Source: an uncultured Lachnospiraceae bacterium (lineage in GTDB: Bacteria; Bacillota; Clostridia; Lachnospirales; Lachnospiraceae). Taken from it: DNA of 6,141 bases. Shown here in pieces: positions 1-4,481 of this stretch. Position 1 is the stretch's first letter; every line of letters starts with the position of its first letter. The stretch covers positions 1 through 6,141 of the forward strand of contig CASDUB010000046.1 of the NCBI GenBank assembly GCA_949283905.1, given 5' to 3'. Under the pieces are notes generated by a model. It saw only the letters and a list, made by a program, of their open reading frames with translations. It ran no database searches and was not told where the DNA came from. The translations under genes and the position numbers were made by a program.

Positions 1-177
1 AATTATAATTCAAACCATAATGTAATGCAATATTATATTAGAAAGTGAAATCAATAAAAAATAAAGCTTTTTATCATACATGCATAAAGTTTCTGATTAT
101 ATATGCACTGAAATATTGCGGTATTTACTCATTTGTGTGTATAATAATTAATAATGCTTGCAAGGAGATGATGTATC
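1..177. other. AT-rich upstream region of the CobL-like gene
   Basis: No gene is visible here. The stretch is very rich in A and T. It contains a short inverted repeat, TGCATA at 81-86 with TATGCA at 102-107, too weak to call a regulatory site with confidence. A promoter (116-145) and a ribosome-binding site (162-167) occupy the right end. The left end may be the intergenic tail of a gene outside the window. Confidence 0.6.
116..145 (+). promoter_or_regulatory. Predicted sigma-70-type promoter for the CobL-like gene
   Basis: A perfect -10 hexamer TATAAT lies at 140-145. A partial -35, TTGCGG, lies at 116-121, giving an 18-base spacer. The expected transcription start is near 152, leaving a leader of only about 25 bases before the ATG at 178. 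The -35 matches only its first three bases, so the call rests mainly on the -10 box, in a region rich enough in A/T to yield such boxes by chance. Confidence 0.5.
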
Positions 178-1080
178 ATGGATAAGGAGTATTTGTTTAC
201 TAATTCACATATTTTAGCATGGCTTAAGTATTTTTCGGAAAATACGAAAATCGATCTCGAAAAAGTTAAGATCCTCGATATTACAAGAAAAAATAAAAAT
301 CTCATTCCAACAGTAGAATCTCATAAATGTGTTCTTGTATTCACGGAGGCGGGACACCCTGACATTTTTTATAAGATGTTCAATGCCGGACTCGGTGAAT
401 GCACCGTCATATACAATGAGGGCAGCGAGCCGACAGGCGAGATAAAAGAATCAAAAGTATATGATATGCTCAACAGAGGAATTAACGCTTCGGCAGGAAT
501 GATAATAATCAATGACAATGCGAGAAGCACTGTTAAATTCGGAATGGACAATCAGGTTTTCGCGAGCGGATCCGTTCGCTATGTAGGATCTGAGATCAGA
601 GCTGTTATCCTGAGCAAGATGCAGATTGATGAACATAAAAACGTTTGTGCCATTTCAAGCGAATCAATAGCGGTAGAAGCCGCAATGATGGCGGGAGAAG
701 GAACTGTCATAGCCGTTGAATACAGCGAGCGCGACAGACAGACACTTGAAGAAAACGTAAATCAGTTTGGAATACAGAACATAAATATCATCGATCATGT
801 TGATGAAGAACAAATGAAGGGACTTCCCATTCCGGATGTTACGATGCTTGTTGCTTCGGCAAGCATGGAACAGGAAATGAAATACATGCTCAGCATCAAT
901 CCGGATATGGAATTTGTAATCTATACACTTGATTTCAAGACGGCGGCACAGACGGAGGAAATATTTGCCGAACTGGGAATAGGAGAGCCTGATATCACGC
1001 AGATCATAGTATCAAAGATGACAAGCAAGCATACATTTGAAACACAGCCTGCGCCTTGGATTATAACTAGAAAAATGTGA
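178..1080 (+). CDS. Degenerate CobL-like (partial CbiE + CbiT) methyltransferase-family protein
   Basis: This 300-residue protein resembles the cobalamin enzyme CobL (precorrin-6Y C5,15-methyltransferase, a CbiE-CbiT fusion) but is reduced. Residues about 51-128 match the second half of CbiE (pattern around NAGLGECTVIYNEG); its first, SAM-binding half is missing. Residues about 129-300 follow CbiT: SEIRAVILSKMQI sits where CbiT has ITKREVRAVALSKL, then an acidic strand end (AVEYS, 179-183) and a C-terminal strand (ITQIIVSK). The glycine-rich SAM loop, normally like D-x-GAGTGS, reads CAISSESIA (157-165), so SAM binding is doubtful. CobL is usually about 400 residues. The ATG at 178 has AAGGAG ten bases upstream; nearer ATGs at 168 and 171 are out of frame. 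No cobalamin gene is nearby, and the gene appears to have its own promoter and terminator. It may be a repurposed non-catalytic paralogue. The family call is fairly firm; the function is unknown. Confidence 0.75.
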   Translation: MDKEYLFTNSHILAWLKYFSENTKIDLEKVKILDITRKNKNLIPTVESHKCVLVFTEAGHPDIFYKMFNAGLGECTVIYNEGSEPTGEIKESKVYDMLNRGINASAGMIIINDNARSTVKFGMDNQVFASGSVRYVGSEIRAVILSKMQIDEHKNVCAISSESIAVEAAMMAGEGTVIAVEYSERDRQTLEENVNQFGIQNINIIDHVDEEQMKGLPIPDVTMLVASASMEQEMKYMLSINPDMEFVIYTLDFKTAAQTEEIFAELGIGEPDITQIIVSKMTSKHTFETQPAPWIITRKM

Positions 1081-1092
1081 TTTGAATAAACG

Positions 1093-1149
1093 GCGGCAAC
1101 CGGTCATTTTATGCTATTGCGTAAAATCGATCGCTGCCGCTTTGTTTTT
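1093..1149 (+). terminator. Rho-independent terminator (or attenuator) after the CobL-like gene
   Basis: A long imperfect hairpin starts 12 bases after the stop codon. The base is GCGGCA (1093-1098) paired with TGCCGC (1135-1140). The middle GGTC (1102-1105) pairs with GATC (with one G-T wobble). The top is ATTTTATG (1106-1113) with CGTAAAAT (1120-1127), loop CTATTG. It is followed at once by TTTGTTTTT (1141-1149). This is the classical terminator layout. It fills nearly all of the 82-base gap to the next gene, ending just before that gene's ribosome site, so read-through or attenuation could also set expression of the HD genes. Confidence 0.8.
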
Positions 1150-1151
1150 AC

Positions 1152-1157
1152 GGGGGA
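1152..1157 (+). promoter_or_regulatory. Ribosome-binding site that fixes the start of the HD hydrolase gene
   Basis: GGGGGA stands five bases before the ATG at 1163. It is a modest Shine-Dalgarno match, but it is the only one here. It supports 1163 over the in-frame TTG at 1082, which lies upstream of the terminator hairpin. Confidence 0.55.
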
Positions 1158-1162
1158 TTAAT

Positions 1163-2011
1163 ATGGAAACGAGGAATGAATTTCGAAGAAGAGTTAAAGA
1201 TACGCTGTCAAAGATAGATCCCGAAGTTCTGAAATATGATGAATCGGAATTCTGGATGATCCGTTCCGCATATGAATATGTGGATTATTACGCGACGGCA
1301 AACAGGATGTGGAATACAAAGATAGCGCTTCCGCTGGCAAGAGGACTTCATGACGGCGCCCACAGAAAATCCATGATAGTAAAAGACGGCGAGATGTATC
1401 GTCTTCCTTATCTGATTCATCCGCTGCAGGTGTGCCGTATGATTATAGATCTTCAGATCGCGATCACAAAGGAAGAAGAGGATATACTGATAGCGTCTGC
1501 TCTCTGTCATGATATGATAGAGGACATTCCTTTTGAAAACGGCGGAACTGAAATGTACACCGACTTTTATCTTGACAAGGCGGTGTATGACACTGTTAAG
1601 ACGGTTTCAAAACGATGTGATTTCACCGAAGAGGAAGAAAAGGAATTTTTCAATAATATAGAAAACAACAAGCTTGCTTTGCTCGTAAAGCTTTCCGACA
1701 GGGGAAACAACGTGGAAGATCTTTATAATATGTCCATTTGGAAGGTCCATGAATATGCCGACGAGACAAGAAAGTATTTTATTCCGATGTGCGAGAACGC
1801 CAAAAGAAAATATCCGGAAATAAAGAGAAATATTCAGATGTTTAAAAATAAAATGGTGACGCTCATTAAATCGGCGGAAGTTTTATCTGACCGTTTTTCT
1901 GAAACAGAAGAAGACCTTCAGAGAAAGGTGCAGATATTAAGAGATGAAAACAGTCATTTGCGTCATACATGGCAGACGCTTTGGAATGAAGGAGGTACTT
2001 TCCATGAATGA
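1163..2011 (+). CDS. RelA/SpoT-type HD-domain hydrolase with C-terminal coiled coil
   Basis: This 282-residue protein carries an HD domain of the RelA/SpoT/MESH1 class, whose members hydrolyse (p)ppGpp using a metal ion. All signature positions are visible: HDGAHRKS at 63-70 (Arg68-Lys69 of the RK motif), His86 in IHP, His116-Asp117 (the HD pair), Glu120-Asp121 (the ED pair), and Asp179 with Asn183 in LSDRGNN. There is no synthetase domain, so it is not a full Rel protein. It is longer than a minimal small alarmone hydrolase, with about 50 extra residues in front and a charged tail (about 237-276) that looks like a coiled coil. The start at 1163 replaces a longer TTG-start reading from 1082. 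It overlaps the next gene by 8 bases. Hydrolase chemistry is well supported; the substrate could be ppGpp or another nucleotide. It would act in the cytoplasm. Confidence 0.82.
   Translation: METRNEFRRRVKDTLSKIDPEVLKYDESEFWMIRSAYEYVDYYATANRMWNTKIALPLARGLHDGAHRKSMIVKDGEMYRLPYLIHPLQVCRMIIDLQIAITKEEEDILIASALCHDMIEDIPFENGGTEMYTDFYLDKAVYDTVKTVSKRCDFTEEEEKEFFNNIENNKLALLVKLSDRGNNVEDLYNMSIWKVHEYADETRKYFIPMCENAKRKYPEIKRNIQMFKNKMVTLIKSAEVLSDRFSETEEDLQRKVQILRDENSHLRHTWQTLWNEGGTFHE
1991..1995 (+). promoter_or_regulatory. Ribosome-binding site for the HD-like pseudoenzyme, inside the preceding gene
   Basis: GGAGG, within AAGGAGGT, lies eight bases before the ATG at 2004. This spacing selects 2004 over an in-frame upstream TTG at 1944 and over the ATG at 2013. 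The site is inside the last codons of the HD hydrolase gene, as expected for translational coupling. Confidence 0.8.
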
Positions 2012-2786
2012 TATGTCTGAAAAAAAGAACGAAGAAATGGCAGAGATAAAAAAATTATATTATATCATTGATGAATATGCCGACGAGAGAGATCTGAAGA
2101 TTACGAAGAAGTTTCTGCCGGAAGCCGATGCGCTGTTCAGGGAGAATTATCAAAAGGCGTATCCGGTAAAAAAAGAGGTATATACCTATTACGCATATGG
2201 AGTAAAGGTATGCAAACTGCTGATCGATCTTGAACTTCCTGTAAAAAGTGAAGAGATGGACATTATACTTACCGGAGCTTTAGGCAACGTCGTAAATGAA
2301 ACGGTTTCTTTTCCGAAAAAAGGCAGAGAACTTTCGGATGAATTCGGACTGAATGATGAAATAATGCAGATAGTCGAACTTCTGACTCACAGGAAAATAT
2401 CAAATAAAAAAGAAGAGGAAAGATATTACGAAGCGATTAAGAAAAATAAATTTGCTTTATTGATCAAAATCGTGGAAGTGGCAATAACAACAGAAGCGAT
2501 CTATGAAAATTCATTTAAAGAGATCGATGAGTATGTCAGACTTATGCGGGAATATTTTTTCCCGATGTGTATTTATGCAAAAGAACAGTACAATGATCTC
2601 GAACTTGCGATAAGCGTTGTAATGGAAAAGGTAAAGCTTCTCGCCGATGTAACTGAGATACTAACAAAACGGTATCGAGACAGATGGAAAGCGCTTGTGG
2701 ATGAAATGCTCGTGCTGCAGGAGGAAAATGCGAGATTGCGTGTGAGCATAAGGCAGATGGAAGAAGAAAAGAACAGCCGAATCTAG
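2004..2786 (+). CDS. Catalytically dead HD-domain paralogue with coiled-coil tail
   Basis: This 260-residue protein aligns along its length with the preceding HD hydrolase: LPEADAL with LPLARGL, KVCKLLIDLEL with QVCRMIIDLQI, ALLIKI with ALLVKL, EYFFPMC with KYFIPMC. Each key residue is changed. The first His is Phe45, Arg of the RK pair is Gln50, the HP His is Tyr65, the HD pair is Asn95-Val96, and the DRxxN motif has Glu158 and Thr162. Metal binding and hydrolysis are therefore not expected. The last 40 residues (about 217-257, including LQEENARLR) look like a coiled coil, as in its partner. The ATGAATGA overlap joins stop and start, so both proteins are probably made together in similar amounts. 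It is plausibly a regulatory or structural partner of the active enzyme; this is inference. It would be cytoplasmic, with no signal peptide or membrane segment. Confidence 0.75.
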   Translation: MNDMSEKKNEEMAEIKKLYYIIDEYADERDLKITKKFLPEADALFRENYQKAYPVKKEVYTYYAYGVKVCKLLIDLELPVKSEEMDIILTGALGNVVNETVSFPKKGRELSDEFGLNDEIMQIVELLTHRKISNKKEEERYYEAIKKNKFALLIKIVEVAITTEAIYENSFKEIDEYVRLMREYFFPMCIYAKEQYNDLELAISVVMEKVKLLADVTEILTKRYRDRWKALVDEMLVLQEENARLRVSIRQMEEEKNSRI

Positions 2787-2846
2787 AAAAATAAAACGAA
2801 AATGAAATAAAAACGAAATAAATTCGAAACAATAACGACAAACTTA

Positions 2847-2875
2847 TTGAGAATTAAAAAATTTTGTAGTATGAT
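2847..2875 (+). promoter_or_regulatory. Predicted sigma-70-type promoter of the proC operon
   Basis: TTGAGA (2847-2852) and TATGAT (2870-2875) are separated by 17 bases, the optimal spacing. Each hexamer matches the consensus at four or five of six bases. The upstream DNA is A-rich and could act like an UP element. Transcription would start near 2882, almost exactly where the first GATAAAAGG repeat and its hairpin begin, so the proC leader would be about 245 bases long. Confidence 0.7.
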
Positions 2876-2889
2876 AAGACCAGCGATAA

Positions 2890-2930
2890 AAGGCCATGCA
2901 GACTGTAAATTTACAGGCGTGCATGGCCTT
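2890..2930 (+). ncRNA. Leader hairpin 1 (copy 1 module)
   Basis: AAGGCCATGC (2890-2899) pairs perfectly with GCATGGCCTT (2921-2930). Inside it, CTGTAAATTTACAG (2903-2916) is a perfect palindrome. It would form a 10-base-pair stem, an internal loop and an upper stem, starting within about 10 bases of the predicted 5' end of the transcript. No U-run follows, so it is not a terminator. It may be a structured leader element or part of a small RNA. Confidence 0.6.
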
Positions 2931-2939
2931 GTGGAGCGG

Positions 2940-2995
2940 AAAACACCGAAAAGTAGCCATTTTTCGCAGAAAAATGAGCGGATTTGAGGTGTTTT
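2940..2995 (+). ncRNA. Leader hairpin 2 (two nested perfect stems)
   Basis: AAAACACC (2940-2947) pairs with GGTGTTTT (2988-2995), enclosing CATTTTTC (2958-2965) paired with GAAAAATG (2969-2976) around a GCA loop. Both 8-base stems are perfect. This is very unlikely to be chance and indicates a folded RNA or a hairpin-forming repeat element. Function unknown. Confidence 0.6.
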
Positions 2996-2997
2996 GA

Positions 2998-3029
2998 GGA
3001 TTGCGGGAGTACGAAGTGCGTAGCAATCC
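2998..3029 (+). ncRNA. Leader hairpin 3
   Basis: GGATTGC (2998-3004) pairs with GCAATCC (3023-3029), and inside it TACG (3010-3013) pairs with CGTA (3019-3022), with GGGAG as a one-sided bulge. It begins directly after hairpin 2, so the two may stack. No U-run follows. Function unknown. Confidence 0.55.
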
Positions 3030-3054
3030 GTGTCTTATATTGACAAGCGATAAA

Positions 3055-3099
3055 AGGACATGCGTACTGTGCTTGCACAGGCAATTTGTTTTGTGTCTT
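3055..3099 (+). ncRNA. Leader hairpin 4 (copy 2 module, covarying with hairpin 1)
   Basis: CTGTGC (3067-3072) pairs with GCACAG (3075-3080). An outer stem AGGACA (3055-3060) can pair with TGTCTT (3094-3099), with one G-T wobble. It occupies the same position relative to GATAAAAGG as hairpin 1. Several paired positions differ from hairpin 1 but keep pairing, which supports a real RNA structure. Confidence 0.5.
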
Positions 3100-3114
3100 A
3101 TGATAATTGATAAA

Positions 3115-3122
3115 AGGTGATC
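3115..3122 (+). promoter_or_regulatory. proC ribosome-binding site within repeat copy 3
   Basis: AGGTGATC at 3115-3122 is complementary to the 3' end of 16S rRNA (the second half of AAAGGAGGTGATC) and precedes the ATG at 3127. It partly overlaps the third GATAAAAGG, so the repeat and the ribosome site share bases. The leader hairpins upstream could influence its exposure. Confidence 0.65.
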
Positions 3123-3126
3123 TGAT

Positions 3127-3921
3127 ATGAAACTTGGATTTATCGGATGCGGAAATATGGCAAAAGCTATGATTTCGGGCATCCTTGCAAAGGCAAACTG
3201 TTCAAAAGAGGACATTATGGCTTCGGCCGTAACCGAAAAAACTCTTTCTTATATTAAAAATGAACTGGGTATAATCGCAGAGCCTGATAACAAATGCGTA
3301 GCAAAATGGGCTGATATAATCATTCTTGCGATCAAACCGATATACATGGAAGATGTTATTAATGAAATAAAAGGCGAAGTGGATGAAAATAAGATAATAG
3401 TTACCCTTGCGCCGGGAAAAACGCTTTCATGGATACAGGAAAAATTCGGCAAAAAGACAAAAGTTGTCAGGACTATGCCAAATACTCCGGCGATGGTTGG
3501 CGAAGGCATGTCGGCGCTTTGTATTAACGAAAATGTAACAAAAAGCGACCTTGAAGCTGTTAAAACGATTTTTGAAAGTTTTGGAAAAGCCGAAGTAGTA
3601 AAAGAAAACATGATGGACGCCGTTGTCGGCGTCAGCGGAAGTTCTCCGGCTTTTGTTTTTATGTTTATAGAGGCTCTTGCAGATGCAGCTGTGGCTGAAG
3701 GAATGCCGAGAACTCAGGCGTATGATTTCGCGGCTCAGACAGTCCTTGGAAGCGCTAAGCTGATGCTCGAAACAGGGAAACATCCGGGAGAGTTAAAAGA
3801 TATGGTTTGTTCACCGGGCGGAACGACTATCGAGGGCGTTGCATCCCTTGAAGATTCCGGATTTCGTTCCGATGTTATAAAGGCAGTCAGAAAAGCAGCA
3901 GATAAATCCAGGAGGATGTAG
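3127..3921 (+). CDS. proC: Pyrroline-5-carboxylate reductase
   Basis: ProC makes proline by NAD(P)H-dependent reduction of 1-pyrroline-5-carboxylate, the last step of proline synthesis, in the cytoplasm. The 264-residue protein has the usual length. The N-terminal Rossmann fold begins with GFIGCGNMA (4-12). LAIKP is at 67-71, and the conserved RTMPNTP follows at 115-121. The family signature region runs from GVSGSSPAF (158-166) through ALADAAVAEGM, and SPGGTTIEG (229-237) closes the active site. All are intact. It is the first gene after the promoter at 2847-2875 and the long structured leader. The next gene starts one base after its stop, so the two are almost certainly co-transcribed. No other proline-synthesis gene (proA, proB) is in the window. 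Confidence 0.96.
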   Translation: MKLGFIGCGNMAKAMISGILAKANCSKEDIMASAVTEKTLSYIKNELGIIAEPDNKCVAKWADIIILAIKPIYMEDVINEIKGEVDENKIIVTLAPGKTLSWIQEKFGKKTKVVRTMPNTPAMVGEGMSALCINENVTKSDLEAVKTIFESFGKAEVVKENMMDAVVGVSGSSPAFVFMFIEALADAAVAEGMPRTQAYDFAAQTVLGSAKLMLETGKHPGELKDMVCSPGGTTIEGVASLEDSGFRSDVIKAVRKAADKSRRM

Positions 3922-3922
3922 T

Positions 3923-4465
3923 ATGATATATATTTTTTTGGCAGACGGATTTGAAGAAACAGAGGCTATCGCTACTGCGGACGTCATCATTAGGGGCGGT
4001 TCGGAAGTGAAACTTGTCTCCGTTACCGATACCAAGACTGTAACGGGATCCCATGGCATCAGCGTTCAGGCGGATATTATGTTTGAAGATTCCGATTATT
4101 CAGACGCGGAATTTCTTATACTTCCGGGAGGCATGCCGGGAACAACTAATCTCGCAAAACATGATAAACTTATTGCGCTTCTTAAGAAACAGAATTCTGC
4201 AGGAAAGAGGATCGCGGCAATCTGTGCGGCTCCTATGGTGTTTGGAACAAACGGACTTCTTGAAGGCAAAAAGGCAGTTTGTTTCCCGGGCTTTGAAGAA
4301 TATCTTAAAGGCGCCGATGTACAGAGCGACAAAGCGATTACAGATGGAAATATTACGACAGGAAGAGGTCCTGGAGCTGCTCTTGATTTCGGACTTGAGA
4401 TAGTATCTATTCTTCACGGCGCGAAAAAAGCAGAAGAAGTCTCAAAATCTATGGTTTACAGATAA
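3923..4465 (+). CDS. DJ-1/PfpI (YajL-like) family protein
   Basis: This 180-residue, single-domain protein belongs to the DJ-1/PfpI/ThiJ superfamily. Visible landmarks are LADGFEETEA (6-15), whose Glu14 matches DJ-1 Glu18; ILPGGMPGT (66-74); the nucleophile-elbow AAICAAP with Cys101, matching DJ-1 Cys106; CFPGFEE (120-126); and TTGRGPGAALDFGLEIV near the end. The reactive Cys and its Glu partner are present. DJ-1 His126 seems to be Phe121 here, as is common in bacterial members. Relatives have been described as glyoxalases, chaperones or deglycases, and the true activity of this branch is debated, so no specific reaction is assigned. It starts one base after proC, with AGGAGG (3910-3915) inside the last proC codons. 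An out-of-frame reading of this gene at 4053-4403 is not real. Confidence 0.93.
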   Translation: MIYIFLADGFEETEAIATADVIIRGGSEVKLVSVTDTKTVTGSHGISVQADIMFEDSDYSDAEFLILPGGMPGTTNLAKHDKLIALLKKQNSAGKRIAAICAAPMVFGTNGLLEGKKAVCFPGFEEYLKGADVQSDKAITDGNITTGRGPGAALDFGLEIVSILHGAKKAEEVSKSMVYR

Positions 4466-4481
4466 GGAGAAACAGGTTTAA

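Larger units (their letters stand above)
2885..3117 (+). repeat. Three direct copies of GATAAAAGG, two with a conserved downstream palindrome
   Basis: GATAAAAGG occurs at 2885-2893, 3049-3057 and 3109-3117. After copies 1 and 2 come nine similar bases (CCATGCAGA and ACATGCGTA), then 14-base palindromes at 2903-2916 and 3067-3080. Copies 2 and 3 also share GTGTCTTAT upstream (3030-3038 and 3093-3101). Copy 3 is followed after nine bases by the proC ATG. The layout looks like duplication of a ribosome-site/leader module, or insertion of an element carrying it. Confidence 0.75.
2787..3126. other. 340-base intergenic region: promoter plus structured leader of the proC operon
   Basis: There is no convincing protein gene. 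Bases 2787-2846 are A-rich with repeated CGAAA/GAAATAAA words and no terminator-like hairpin, so the end of the HD-gene transcript is not marked. A promoter lies at 2847-2875. Bases 2882-3126 hold three GATAAAAGG repeats and at least five inverted repeats, described separately. The base composition is more G/C-rich than the A-rich stretch to its left. Confidence 0.75.

Noticed and set aside
178..1080. Functional cobalamin-pathway CobL
   Set aside because: The first half of CbiE and the SAM-binding glycine loop of CbiT are missing, and no cobalamin genes flank it.
1082..1162. Extension of the HD hydrolase to a TTG start at 1082 (27 extra residues)
   Set aside because: The extension would translate the terminator hairpin and U-run. 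It has no ribosome site suited to 1082, and its residues show no resemblance to the HD family. The ATG at 1163 with GGGGGA upstream is better.
1944..2003. Extension of the pseudo-HD gene to a TTG start at 1944
   Set aside because: There is a strong GGAGG with good spacing before the ATG at 2004. The extension lies wholly within the coding sequence of the previous gene in another frame.
2890..2930. Hairpin 1 as a transcription terminator for the HD genes
   Set aside because: The stem is strong, but it is followed by GTGGAG rather than a U-run and lies downstream of a good promoter, at the beginning of the next transcript.
3040..3104. Second promoter using the perfect TTGACA at 3040-3045, or TATGAT at 3099-3104
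   Set aside because: TTGACA has no acceptable -10 at 16-18 bases (TACTGT at 19 bases is poor). TATGAT has no acceptable -35 at normal spacing (TTGCAC is 20 bases away). Both look like remnants of the repeated leader.
2882..3126. T-box or another known riboswitch controlling proC
   Set aside because: No T-box signature or recognisable aptamer core was seen, and no terminator/antiterminator pair ends the leader.
2844..3215. Minus-strand open frame of 123 codons across the intergenic region
   Set aside because: It overlaps the promoter, the hairpins and the start of proC. It has no ribosome site or recognisable domain, and its composition follows the plus-strand hairpins.
4053..4403. Plus-strand open frame of 116 codons inside the DJ-1 gene
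   Set aside because: It lies in a different frame within a clearly conserved gene and its product resembles nothing.
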